In this document: piece after piece, positions 7,710 through 15,974 of the stretch
How positions within the stretch are numbered: the first letter of the stretch is position 1
How the letters are laid out: every line of letters begins with the position of its first letter
Source of the DNA: Bacillota bacterium
GTDB lineage: Bacteria; Bacillota; Clostridia; Peptostreptococcales; Anaerovoracaceae
DNA length: 43,444 nucleotides
Assembly: GCA_017431785.1 (NCBI GenBank)
Contig: JAFRKJ010000075.1
Coordinates: forward strand, 1 to 43,444
Direction: 5' to 3'
Made by a program: the position numbers and the translations under genes
The notes under the pieces: generated by a model
What the model was told of the DNA's origin: nothing
The model's input: the letters and a program-made list of their open reading frames with translations, nothing else
Database searches by the model: none

Positions 7710-8506
7710 AATAACACTCTCTGCAGCACCACCACTGCCAGGAATACACAGAATATAATCGATGCGATCAGATCACGCCCCGTAAACTTCATGGCGTTCA
7801 TCCTCGTCCGCTTCACGACACCGCCGTAACAGCGGGCTTCCATTGCCATGGCCAGATCCTGGGCGATCCGGAACGCACTGATGAACAAAGGCACGAGAAT
7901 CGGAAGGAGCGCCTTCGCTCTTCTGAGGATATTCCCGCTTTCGAAATCTGCTCCTCTAGCCTGCTGCGCTTTGATGATCTTATCTGTTTCCTCCAGCAGG
8001 GTCGGGATGAATCTGAGAGCGATGGTCATCATCATCGCCAGTTCGTGTGCCGGAAGTCCGATCTTCTTAAATGGAGAAAGCAACGCTTCGATGCCATCCG
8101 TAAGACCGATCGGTCTCGTGGTCAATGTCAGCATGGTCGATCCGATGATGAGCAGTATGAGTCTGACAGCCATGAATTCGGCTGTTCTCAGACCCTGTCT
8201 GGTGATGTGAAGAAATCCCAGCTGCCAGATGATGTCGCCTTTTATCATAAACATGTTGACGGCTATAGTGAAGAATATGATGATCAGCACTGGCCTGAGT
8301 CCGCGCCAGATGTACCTGCGCGGAACCTTCGACAGAATGATCACCGCCTCCAGCAGTACAAAGGCAGCGATGAATCCGGTGAAATCCTTCACGACAAAGA
8401 GCGCTACGATGTACAGCAGCGTTGCTAAAATCTTGACTCTCGGATCCAGCCTGTGAATCACGGAGTTTCCCGGATAAAATTGTCCCAGTGTGATATCTCT
8501 TATCAT
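7706..8506 (-). CDS. ecfT: ECF transporter transmembrane component EcfT
   Basis: EcfT is the scaffold membrane protein that couples the two ATPases to the vitamin-binding S component in group II energy-coupling factor transporters. The 266-residue protein begins with the typical GQFYPGNSVIHRLDPRVK and has about six hydrophobic segments. It has a conserved cytoplasmic helix with an ARG motif (KAQQARGADFESGN, about 162-175) that contacts the ATPases; the second ARG-like motif reads AMEARCYGG. It follows ecfA2 after 39 bases. No good ribosome binding site precedes the ATG (GACCGTTAAG is the nearest upstream sequence), which is unusual for this window. The start is supported by homology. Confidence 0.95.
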   Translation of the reverse strand: MIRDITLGQFYPGNSVIHRLDPRVKILATLLYIVALFVVKDFTGFIAAFVLLEAVIILSKVPRRYIWRGLRPVLIIIFFTIAVNMFMIKGDIIWQLGFLHITRQGLRTAEFMAVRLILLIIGSTMLTLTTRPIGLTDGIEALLSPFKKIGLPAHELAMMMTIALRFIPTLLEETDKIIKAQQARGADFESGNILRRAKALLPILVPLFISAFRIAQDLAMAMEARCYGGVVKRTRMNAMKFTGRDLIASIIFCVFLAVVVLQRVLL

Positions 8507-8545
8507 CTTAACGGTCTATCTAAAATGAATCGGTCTAACCAAAAC

Positions 8546-9394
8546 TTATTTTCCCAGCGCTGCCGCAATGGCATCTGCAGCCTGATCAACGGTGAGACAG
8601 TCAGTTGGAAGTTCTACGCCTTTCTTCCTGAGCTGCGACACGATTTCCGTCGCGTCAGGAAGCGCCAGTCCCATCGCCTTGAGTTCCTCTTCTCTTCTGA
8701 AAACCTCTGCCGGTGTTCCATCCATGGCAAGTATGCCCTTATCGATGACGAGCACCTGATCAGACATTCTGGCGATATCATTCATGTTGTGTGAAACAAA
8801 TATGGTGATATTGTTCTCCCGTCTGTGAATGTCCGCTACCATATCGAGGATATCAAGGTGCGCCTTCGGGTTCAGCCCTGCCGTCGGTTCATCGAGCACA
8901 AGGATGTCCGGTTTCATCGCCAGAACACCGGCAATGGCAACCCTTCTCTTCTGTCCTCCCGACAGTTCGAACGGCGACTTGTCCTTAAGGCGTTCGTAGT
9001 CCAACCCGACGAGTTCAATGGATTCGCGGACTCTGGCATCGATTTCTTCCTGATCCAGACCGAGGTTCGTCGGTCCGAAGGCAACATCCTTTGCCACCGT
9101 TTCTTCAAAGAGCTGGTATTCAGGGTATTGGAAAACAAGCCCCACTTTTTTTCTGACGTCAAGCATCTTCGTGTGGCTGTCCGTAATATCGACGCCGTCG
9201 ATTACAATGGTTCCCGACTCAGGCTTGAGCAGCCCGTTCAGGTGCTGAAGAAGTGTGGACTTGCCTGATCCCGTATGACCAATCACGCCTACGAAGCTTT
9301 TGTCTTCTATTCTGAAGCTCACATCGTCCAGCGCTACGGATTCGTGAGGCAGTCCTTCATTATATATGTGTGTCAGATTCTTTACTTCTATCAT
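8546..9394 (-). CDS. ecfA2: ECF transporter ATPase EcfA2
   Basis: This 282-residue ABC ATPase contains a Walker A GHTGSGKST (about 36-44), the Q-loop FQYPEYQLFEETV, the signature LSGGQKRRVAIAG and the Walker B DILVLDEPTAGLNPKA followed by the switch His (VSHNM). It pairs with EcfA1 as the ATPase heterodimer of a group II ECF transporter. The order A1-A2-T is the one seen in Bacillus and Clostridia. Its start overlaps the end of ecfA1 by four bases (ATGA). Confidence 0.94.
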   Translation of the reverse strand: MIEVKNLTHIYNEGLPHESVALDDVSFRIEDKSFVGVIGHTGSGKSTLLQHLNGLLKPESGTIVIDGVDITDSHTKMLDVRKKVGLVFQYPEYQLFEETVAKDVAFGPTNLGLDQEEIDARVRESIELVGLDYERLKDKSPFELSGGQKRRVAIAGVLAMKPDILVLDEPTAGLNPKAHLDILDMVADIHRRENNITIFVSHNMNDIARMSDQVLVIDKGILAMDGTPAEVFRREEELKAMGLALPDATEIVSQLRKKGVELPTDCLTVDQAADAIAAALGK

Positions 9395-10260
9395 AAGGAC
9401 TTCACCTCCGCCTCTTCTTTTGCCTTGAGCACGGCTTCGATGAGTTCCTCATCTGTCAATATATCTTGCGGCAGATCAACACCGCGGTCTCTCAGATCGG
9501 ATGCCAGCTGCACAGCTGCCGGAACACCCAGGCTGAGCGCCTTGAGTTCTTCTGTGCGTCTGAAGACCTCAAGCGGCGTTCCCTTCAATTTGATCACGCC
9601 GTTATCCAGTACGATCACCTGATCTGCACAAGCGGCTTCCTCCATGAAATGGGTGATGAAAACGACTGTCATGCCTTTGCGGTTGAGATCTCTTGCAATC
9701 GAAAGAACTTCCCTGCGGCCGCGCGGATCGAGCATCGCCGTCGGTTCGTCGAACACGATGCAATCCGGTTCCATGGCGATCGCTCCTGCAATGGCAATGC
9801 GCTGCTTTTGGCCGCCGGAAAGAAGATGGGGCGCCTTTTCCTTGTAATCGCCCATCTCTACTCCTTCGAGCGCACTATCCACCCGCTTTCTGATCTCAAG
9901 CGGATCGATGCCGAGATTTTCCGGCCCGAACGCAACGTCATCTTCTACGATCGCGGAGACGATCTGGTTGTCAGGATTCTGGAATACCATTGCGACCCGC
10001 TGGCGGACATCCCACATGTTCTCAGGAACGGAAGTGTCCAGACCGTCTATATAGACTTTGCCAGATGTAGGCAAAAGCAGTCCATTCAGGTTTTTCGCCA
10101 GCGTGGACTTGCCCGAGCCGTTCTGACCGATGATGGCCGTGAAACTTCCTCGTTGAACAGCAAAGGAGATGCCGTCTATTGCTCTGAACGAGACCGTGGC
10201 TCCTCCTTCATCCGTCTTGGTGTATTCAAATATCAGGTCTTCAACTTTGATAAAATCCAT
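9391..10260 (-). CDS. ecfA1: ECF transporter ATPase EcfA1
   Basis: The 289-residue ABC ATPase has Walker A GQNGSGKST (about 45-53), a Q-loop FQNPDNQIVSAIVEDDVAFG typical of EcfA proteins, the signature LLSGGQKQRIAIAG, Walker B CIVFDEPTAMLDPRG and the switch His in FITHFM. It forms the ATPase heterodimer with EcfA2. It is second in the operon, 12 bases after the S component. Both ATPases carry the short C-terminal ECF-specific tail with a LKALSLG/LKAMGLA-like motif, in this case followed by a charged end. Confidence 0.94.
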   Translation of the reverse strand: MDFIKVEDLIFEYTKTDEGGATVSFRAIDGISFAVQRGSFTAIIGQNGSGKSTLAKNLNGLLLPTSGKVYIDGLDTSVPENMWDVRQRVAMVFQNPDNQIVSAIVEDDVAFGPENLGIDPLEIRKRVDSALEGVEMGDYKEKAPHLLSGGQKQRIAIAGAIAMEPDCIVFDEPTAMLDPRGRREVLSIARDLNRKGMTVVFITHFMEEAACADQVIVLDNGVIKLKGTPLEVFRRTEELKALSLGVPAAVQLASDLRDRGVDLPQDILTDEELIEAVLKAKEEAEVKSL

Positions 10261-10272
10261 TTCAGTCTGTGA

Positions 10273-10806
10273 TCAGTATCTGCCGATGCCAACTTTCTTA
10301 AGTGCCGAAGTGATTGCGAGAGCTACAGCGATTCCGACCCCGAACTGTCCAATGTTCCAAGGAACGCCGAGTGCTGCAACAGCCCATGTTCCATAGATGA
10401 CTCTTTCTGCAATGAAGTAGCCGAACACCATGAAAAGGCCCCCGCATGTCATAGCGAAGATGCGGGATAAGAGTTTGCCTTTTGCCGTGAGCTGTTTCTT
10501 CGCAAAAGCGTCCATGATGGCGACGGTAATGAGCGCCATCACGCCCTTGATGACAAATGTCCAAGGCGCCCAGAACGCAAATCCGCTCAGAATATCTCCC
10601 ATCATGCATCCCAGAGATGCAGCAGCGACGCTGTGCTTTTTATCCAGAATAAAAATCGCGATAAAGATAATCCCATCACTCAGATTCACATATCCCTGTG
10701 TGAATGGAATCGGTATACGCAGCACGAATATGGCCACAATGATTATGCACATCATCATAGCGGTCAGCACCGTTATGGAAGTCTTTTTTAATTGTGTTTC
10801 CATCAT
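10273..10806 (-). CDS. ECF transporter substrate-binding S component (vitamin B6-type candidate)
   Basis: The 177-residue, strongly hydrophobic protein has about five to six membrane segments and resembles the DUF1393-like group of S components (PF07155). The segment IPIPFTQGYVNLSDGIIFIA (about 31-50) is the recognisable motif, and the loop DILSGFAFWAPWTFVIKG is also typical. S components bind the vitamin and dock onto EcfT. Members of this group import pyridoxine or the thiamin precursor HMP. It leads the ecfA1-ecfA2-ecfT operon and is divergent from a MocR/PdxR-like regulator. That arrangement favours vitamin B6 but does not prove it. No clear ribosome binding site precedes the ATG-ATG start; a purine run GAAAAGAAAAAG may serve. 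Confidence 0.85.
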   Translation of the reverse strand: MMETQLKKTSITVLTAMMMCIIIVAIFVLRIPIPFTQGYVNLSDGIIFIAIFILDKKHSVAAASLGCMMGDILSGFAFWAPWTFVIKGVMALITVAIMDAFAKKQLTAKGKLLSRIFAMTCGGLFMVFGYFIAERVIYGTWAVAALGVPWNIGQFGVGIAVALAITSALKKVGIGRY

Positions 10807-10918
10807 AACTTTTTCTTTTCAATCACTACTGTTTGGTTTACACTATAATAAGCCAATATTGTATGTAATTAAATAGACAAAAATAATTATTTTTATAATA
10901 ACAGTTTGGAGAAACGCC
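10807..10918. promoter_or_regulatory. divergent promoter region between ecfS and the MocR-type gene
   Basis: This 112-base AT-rich interval must hold promoters in both directions. On the plus strand a TATAAT lies 21 bases upstream of the mocR start, with no well-spaced -35 (TAGACA is only 14 bases upstream). On the minus strand TATAGT with ATTACA 16 bases upstream is a weak candidate. No riboswitch-sized structure fits. A MocR-type factor would be expected to bind repeated sites here, but no convincing repeat was found. Confidence 0.45.
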
Positions 10919-12304
10919 ATGAAAGCTCTGATTCCGGTATTCGATGAGACACGCGAAAAGCCCTATTATCTGCAGCTCTACAGCTATATTAAGAACGCTA
11001 TTCTGGCAGGGGAGATCACCGAGGGTGAAAAGCTTCCTTCCCTTAGGAGCCTTGCGAAATCTACGTCCCTGAGCATCACAACAGTTGAGCAGAGTTATAA
11101 CCAGCTGCTTGTGGAGGGGTATATCTATTCCAAGCCCCAGTCGGGCTACTTCATCAGCAAAGTCCTGGCAGGCTCTCCTCAAACTGTACCTGTTCAGGAA
11201 AGCAAAAACATGCACGAAGTGTCTGTTATCGACGAAGCTGTGGATTTAGAGATGCCGGCCATGCAGTACGATCCGGAATGCTTTGACTTCAACAAATGGA
11301 AGAAATGCATGAACAAAATCCTGAGCGATTACTCTCCTGCCCTCCTCTTTGAAGGCAACCCGCAGGGTGAAGAAGCGCTGCGCGCGGAAATCGCCAGATA
11401 TCTTTATATGTCCAGAGGCGTCAGCTGCAAGCCGGATCAGATCATCATCGGCGCAGGCACTCAGCAAATCACGAACCAGCTGGCGACGCTGCTCCGTAAG
11501 CAGGGCGTCGAGCATGTCGCTCTGGAAGATCCCGGTTATATGCCCGTCAGAAACGCATTCCGGGACAGAGGCTTCGCCATCACCAACGTGGCCGTAAAAA
11601 GCAACGGCCTCGTCATCGAAAAACTGCCGGCAAACATCCGGGCGGCCGCTTATGTCAGCCCGTCGAATCATGCTTTCACGGGAAGTGTCATGCCGGTCGG
11701 CCGCAGATATGAACTCCTCGCCTGGGCAGAGGAAAACAACAGTTACATTATCGAAGATGACTACGACAGTGAACTGAGGTACTTCGGCAAACCTATCCCT
11801 GCCCTGAAGAGCCTCGACGCAGGCGGCCGCGTCATCTATCTGGGTTCCTTCTCCAGCACCCTCTTCGCAGCACTGAAAATCAGTTATATCGTTCTCCCTG
11901 CCGGGATGGCTGAAGTCTTCTCTTCGATCGCCGGCGACTATTCTCCGACTTGTTCCAAGCTGGAACAGCTGACTCTGGCCATGTTCATGGAGAGCGGTAT
12001 GTACCAGACCCACATCAAGAAACTGCGTAAACTATACTCCCAAAAGCTCACAAGAATTACCGAAGCGTTCGATGCAAAGGCATCCGATTTCGTACGCGTC
12101 ATCAGTTCTTCCTCGGGTATCAGCATCATTCTCGACATCAAAACATCCAAAACGCCGACGCAATTAAAAAAAGATGCCGAGAAACTCGGCATCCCTGCTG
12201 CAACTATTGGTCACAGGATCATTCTGTATTACAATCAGATTCCACTGTCTGGGATCGACGGCGTCGCAGCACAGCTGGCAGAAGCGTGGCGACAAGAAGT
12301 ATGA
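10919..12304 (+). CDS. MocR-type (GntR-aminotransferase) regulator lacking the PLP lysine
   Basis: The 461-residue protein has an N-terminal GntR-type winged helix (about 8-80: YYLQLYSYIKNAIL, LPSLRSLAKSTSLS, TVEQSYNQLLVEGYI) fused to a fold-type I aminotransferase-like domain. EDDYDSELRY (279-288) and the C-terminal arginine region are present. Proteins of this kind such as PdxR and GabR bind PLP through a lysine in a GTFSK-like motif; here the motif reads GSFSSTLFAALK, with Ser313 (codon AGC) at the lysine position. It may bind PLP without a covalent bond, bind another ligand, or have lost ligand binding. The start follows a TTGGAG site. It is divergent from the ECF operon, which it probably controls, and its 3' end overlaps the convergent yfhO-like gene by 86 bases. 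Confidence 0.9.
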   Translation: MKALIPVFDETREKPYYLQLYSYIKNAILAGEITEGEKLPSLRSLAKSTSLSITTVEQSYNQLLVEGYIYSKPQSGYFISKVLAGSPQTVPVQESKNMHEVSVIDEAVDLEMPAMQYDPECFDFNKWKKCMNKILSDYSPALLFEGNPQGEEALRAEIARYLYMSRGVSCKPDQIIIGAGTQQITNQLATLLRKQGVEHVALEDPGYMPVRNAFRDRGFAITNVAVKSNGLVIEKLPANIRAAAYVSPSNHAFTGSVMPVGRRYELLAWAEENNSYIIEDDYDSELRYFGKPIPALKSLDAGGRVIYLGSFSSTLFAALKISYIVLPAGMAEVFSSIAGDYSPTCSKLEQLTLAMFMESGMYQTHIKKLRKLYSQKLTRITEAFDAKASDFVRVISSSSGISIILDIKTSKTPTQLKKDAEKLGIPAATIGHRIILYYNQIPLSGIDGVAAQLAEAWRQEV

Positions 12305-14891
12305 TAATCGACTCGATCGTCAGGATAAGACCTTTGATAAACCCTGCCGGTCTGAAATTGAGCTCCACTTCATGAGTACCCGGATCCAGCTGCGCGCTGA
12401 TCCACGCATCGCCTGTGAGCTCCGTGATCTCCGTCTCCATGCCGTCTATCTTCATGGACCAGCCCTCTTCATAAGGCACAGACGTGACGAGTATTCCGCC
12501 ATTCGGCGCATTGACCGTTCCCTTGATGAAGGTGTCGCCTGCATCCGTCACTTTCATGAGGCTTGATGATATCATGTCGTAGGTTTTTGCCCACGCCTCT
12601 TCATCCAAGGTGCAGACATAGCATGTGATCCTTCCCGCATTACCTTCTTCGAAGCAGACCTTGATCTTGAACGTCTCCCCTTCCTTCATCGGACCGATAT
12701 TCAGGATCGAACCGCAGTCCGCCTGTACTGCCAGGTCTTCAGGATCGTCTTCACGCTCGATGAAAATCTCATCTGCATAGTCTGCCGCAACATACACATA
12801 GTACTTTTCATTTGTCGTGGCTTCGTACTCAATGGTGGCTGATGACTTGACCGCAGCGTCATGCAAAGTGCATTCGACTTCTGAATCACTGACATAAGCC
12901 GCAGTTACATTTTCACCTGATACGACGCCCTGTCCCATGTTATCGAAGACTTTTTCCACTTCTCCGTTTGTCGCCGCTCTCGCATAATCGTTCAGATTGA
13001 TGAACGGATTCGCGTCATATGGACTCCACGTTCTGATGGATTCCGGCAGCATATATCCGATGGACATCGGGTAATTGCTCTCGTAAAGTCTGGAATTTCC
13101 ATCGCTCTTTACATATTTGAAATCTGGATCTTTGATCTTCCTGTTCTTTGCGATCAGATAGTCGATATTGACCAGGCAGTTCGTGACCGGACTGGTCTCA
13201 TTGTAATTGAACCGGTTGCTGCCCGGATGTCCTTCCAGCCCAATGTGTTCCATCAGCGTAGTCGTATTGCAGTTCAGTGTTGAAGCAAACTGTCCCATTC
13301 CTCTGTAATGATATTTGGCCGGACAGTTGTGAATGAGCGGATCGTCGATCTCCATTCTGGCAAAACGCCCATTGCCGCCTTCCGCTATTGCACCGCCTTC
13401 CTTTCCTGCATATGCAGCAAGCCGTATGATGCTGGCCTTGTTTTCGTTGTATGTCTCCCTCGAGGAGTTCCCCATGGTATTGAAGTCCATTGCAGTCGTC
13501 GCGCCCAGCTCCGCCGCTACGACAAGGGCCAGTACAAGGATGAATTTCCGTCTGACCAGCTTTTGCTTTTTATAGAGCATGAGCAGGACTCCATAGACGA
13601 CCGTCAGCGCCAGACCGTAATACACAAATGTATTTATGTCGTCAACAGCATCGACCATGATCTTCTGGGCAAGAATATAGTACCCGGCAACGACCGCGAT
13701 GACTGCCGCGATACTCTTCGTCTTGATGCCGTCCATCCTGTTGAAAGCTCTGTACGCCATCGTCACAAGGAGGAAGCAGATCACGAATGAAAACCGGTGC
13801 GGCAGCTGATTCGGGAAGTGCATTCCGTGCCAGATGAAATCCAGTTTATTGATGTTGAGGCTCAGGAACATGAACACCAGAAAGGCGCCATGCAGAATCT
13901 TCTCTCTGAACGGAATCTCTCCTGATATGAAATAGCAGACGAGCATGACCAGAACCAGGAACCCGCAGCACAGATTCGGAAGCCCTTCAATATAGGTCAG
14001 ATGGGAAACCGGAAGCAGCTGATTGATCACATCCAACACGTCATAATACAGTTTCCACTCCTCCGGCATCTCCGATGAGAAATAGTATGCGTTCTGCATG
14101 CTGATGAAGGTAGGCAAAAGCATGACAGCCGACATTGCAATGCCGAGTATGGAAGCGCCGACCGCTTTCAGCGTTGTGATCGCGCATGCTTTCACGCCCC
14201 TGCCTCTGACGGTGATGAAATAGCTTACCGGATAGTAAACAAGAATAAAGATGCAGACCATGATGGCAATGTAGTAATTGCAGAAGACCATCAGGGCCAA
14301 TGTGACTGTATAGAGTGCGATCCGCCCGTCCTTGATCAGCCGGTTCATGCCCAGCATGCAGAGCGGCAGCAGCATCACAGCATCGAGCCACATAATGCAC
14401 CAGTAATAACCGATGGAAAAAGAGCTCAGCGCGTACATGCATGCGAACAGCATGGTCTTGACGCCGGCCTGTCTGTCCACCAGCATTTCATCGGGATAAT
14501 ACACATTCTTCAGATAGATGTACATGAAGCTCCCCGACAGTCCGATCTTGATCAGCAGGACGACACTTACGCCTTCCATGATCAGTGTCTTCGGGAACAG
14601 TACGAGCAGAAGGTTCAGAGGGCTGGCTCCATAGTAAGACAGGAGGCACCAGAAGTTGCATCCGCCTCCGCTGTTCCAGGAATAGAACAGGCTCCCGCCT
14701 TCCTGCAGCCTGCACTGCAGTTCACTGAGGAATGGGACATACTGATGATACATGTCGATGATCGCCAGCTGCTGCTCTCCGAAGGGATAAATTCCTGTGA
14801 ACGCAAAAACAAACACCAGTATAATCACCGGCATAAAGAACGCCCCGAAGACGTATCTGTTCAGTTTCAGGAATTTCAGGATCTTATTCAA
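12219..14891 (-). CDS. YfhO-family multi-pass membrane protein (GT-C-like glycosyltransferase)
   Basis: The protein is about 890 residues with roughly a dozen membrane helices in the first 480 residues, a large extracytoplasmic region and one C-terminal helix (about residues 850-870) before a basic tail RRRR. The early loop FTGIYPFGEQQLAIIDMYHQ, with its Asp, is the YfhO signature. Bacillus and Listeria YfhO/GtlB proteins attach sugars to lipoteichoic acid outside the cell. I place the start at TTG 14891, preceded by AAGGA at 8 bases; an alternative TTG at 14936 would add 15 residues but has no good site. It overlaps the end of the GT2 gene by eight bases, indicating an operon. Its 3' end lies inside the opposite-strand mocR gene. 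Acceptor and sugar are unknown. Confidence 0.88.
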   Translation of the reverse strand: MNKILKFLKLNRYVFGAFFMPVIILVFVFAFTGIYPFGEQQLAIIDMYHQYVPFLSELQCRLQEGGSLFYSWNSGGGCNFWCLLSYYGASPLNLLLVLFPKTLIMEGVSVVLLIKIGLSGSFMYIYLKNVYYPDEMLVDRQAGVKTMLFACMYALSSFSIGYYWCIMWLDAVMLLPLCMLGMNRLIKDGRIALYTVTLALMVFCNYYIAIMVCIFILVYYPVSYFITVRGRGVKACAITTLKAVGASILGIAMSAVMLLPTFISMQNAYYFSSEMPEEWKLYYDVLDVINQLLPVSHLTYIEGLPNLCCGFLVLVMLVCYFISGEIPFREKILHGAFLVFMFLSLNINKLDFIWHGMHFPNQLPHRFSFVICFLLVTMAYRAFNRMDGIKTKSIAAVIAVVAGYYILAQKIMVDAVDDINTFVYYGLALTVVYGVLLMLYKKQKLVRRKFILVLALVVAAELGATTAMDFNTMGNSSRETYNENKASIIRLAAYAGKEGGAIAEGGNGRFARMEIDDPLIHNCPAKYHYRGMGQFASTLNCNTTTLMEHIGLEGHPGSNRFNYNETSPVTNCLVNIDYLIAKNRKIKDPDFKYVKSDGNSRLYESNYPMSIGYMLPESIRTWSPYDANPFINLNDYARAATNGEVEKVFDNMGQGVVSGENVTAAYVSDSEVECTLHDAAVKSSATIEYEATTNEKYYVYVAADYADEIFIEREDDPEDLAVQADCGSILNIGPMKEGETFKIKVCFEEGNAGRITCYVCTLDEEAWAKTYDMISSSLMKVTDAGDTFIKGTVNAPNGGILVTSVPYEEGWSMKIDGMETEITELTGDAWISAQLDPGTHEVELNFRPAGFIKGLILTIESIIILLVATLLPAVLRRRRSQTVESDCNTE

Positions 14892-15879
14892 TATTTGATT
14901 CCTTCTCAACGTAGATTGGTCTGTTTTTTGTTTCAAGATACATTCTGCCTATGTACTCTCCAATGAGTCCAAGAATGGCGATGATGATTCCGCCGAAGAA
15001 CAGAATCAGGCAGATTGTAGACGCGTAGCCCGGCGTATCCTTCCCCATGACGATGGTCTTGATGATTTCCACGATCAGATAGATCGCAGATCCCGCGGCG
15101 ACGACTCCGCCGAAGGCTCCCGCAAATTTCAGCGGCGAATCTGCAAAATCTATAAATCCGTCGATGGCGTACTTCGTCAGACCCCATACGGTCCATTTGG
15201 TCTCACCTGAAATGCGTTTCACATTTTCAAACTCGACCCACTCTGTATCGAATCCAACCCAGGCGAAGATGCCTTTGCTGAATCTCTGTGTTTCCGGCAT
15301 ATCGGAGACCGCTTTGACCATGGCGCGGTTCATGAGTCTGAAATCGACAGCACCGTCTACGATTTCAATATCGCAGTACCGGTTCATGATCTTGTAGAAC
15401 AGTCTTGCAAAAGCACTGCGGATCTTCGGTTCTCCCTTCCGGCTGACTCTTCTGGCTGCCACGCTGTCGCATCCCGTTTCCTCCATCTTCCTGATCATTT
15501 TTCCAACCAATTCAGGAGGATGCTGCAGATCCGCATCCATGATCACCGCCAGGTCACTCGGTTTGCCGCCTTTGGTTCCTTTGGCGGAAGCCTTCAGTCC
15601 GGCATACATGGCTGCTTCCTTGCCGAAGTTTCTGCTGAAAGAAATGTATTTCACAGCAGTCAGTTCTTCTGCGCCTCTGTCCGCAATCAGCTTGATCTGT
15701 TCCAGCGTACCGTCCGTACTTCCGTCATCTACAAAGATGTAGCTGAAATCATAGCTGCATGCAAACTCGCTGCTCTCCTCAATGTGTGCGGCAGCAGCCT
15801 GAACAGCCTCATAAAAAGCTTCTATATTTTGTTCCTCATTGTAGCAAGGAACGATGATGTCTATTCGTTTACATTCCAT
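14884..15879 (-). CDS. family 2 polyprenyl-phosphate glycosyltransferase (CsbB/GtrB-like)
   Basis: The 331-residue protein has an N-terminal GT-A domain with IIVPCYNEEQNIEAFYEAV, the DDGSTDGT motif, DADLQHPPELV (metal/nucleotide-sugar binding) and two C-terminal membrane helices (about 250-280 and 285-315). This is the layout of enzymes that load a sugar from a nucleotide donor onto undecaprenyl phosphate. The ATG at 15879 is preferred to an upstream in-frame ATG at 15942. The longer version would translate the promoter and a terminator palindrome, whereas a -10 box TACAAT ends exactly six bases before 15879. No ribosome binding site is visible, so a leaderless mRNA is likely. The next gene, YfhO-like, probably uses the lipid-linked sugar. 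Confidence 0.9.
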   Translation of the reverse strand: MECKRIDIIVPCYNEEQNIEAFYEAVQAAAAHIEESSEFACSYDFSYIFVDDGSTDGTLEQIKLIADRGAEELTAVKYISFSRNFGKEAAMYAGLKASAKGTKGGKPSDLAVIMDADLQHPPELVGKMIRKMEETGCDSVAARRVSRKGEPKIRSAFARLFYKIMNRYCDIEIVDGAVDFRLMNRAMVKAVSDMPETQRFSKGIFAWVGFDTEWVEFENVKRISGETKWTVWGLTKYAIDGFIDFADSPLKFAGAFGGVVAAGSAIYLIVEIIKTIVMGKDTPGYASTICLILFFGGIIIAILGLIGEYIGRMYLETKNRPIYVEKESNIE

Positions 15880-15885
15880 GGGCTT

Positions 15886-15915
15886 ATTGTACGGCTTTTG
15901 AATAAATATTGTCAA
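15886..15915 (-). promoter_or_regulatory. promoter of the GT2-yfhO unit
   Basis: On the minus strand a perfect -35 TTGACA (15910-15915) is followed by an 18-base spacer and -10 TACAAT (15886-15891). The -10 ends six bases before the ATG at 15879, so transcription should begin at the start codon. Confidence 0.82.
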
Positions 15916-15925
15916 CGAAGTGAAT

Positions 15926-15953
15926 AAAAAAGAGACCCGCAATTGCGGGTCTC
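15926..15953 (-). terminator. intrinsic terminator after the saccharopine-dehydrogenase-like gene
   Basis: A perfect 22-base palindrome (15932-15953, arms GAGACCCGCAA/TTGCGGGTCTC) is followed on the minus strand by six T (15926-15931). It lies 21 bases past the stop at 15975 and directly upstream of the next promoter. Confidence 0.92.
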
Positions 15954-15974
15954 CTGTAATGCTTTTGCATTATT

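Noticed and set aside
10807-10918. A riboswitch for the ECF operon
   Set aside because: Only 112 bases separate the divergent genes and no stable multi-helix structure or known aptamer motif is visible.
10838-11215. A 125-residue minus-strand frame across the mocR start
   Set aside because: It is antisense to the winged-helix domain and the divergent promoter region, with no protein signature.
15880-15942. A 21-codon N-terminal extension of the GT2 glycosyltransferase
   Set aside because: It would translate the -10/-35 promoter and half of a perfect terminator palindrome; homology begins at the ATG at 15879.
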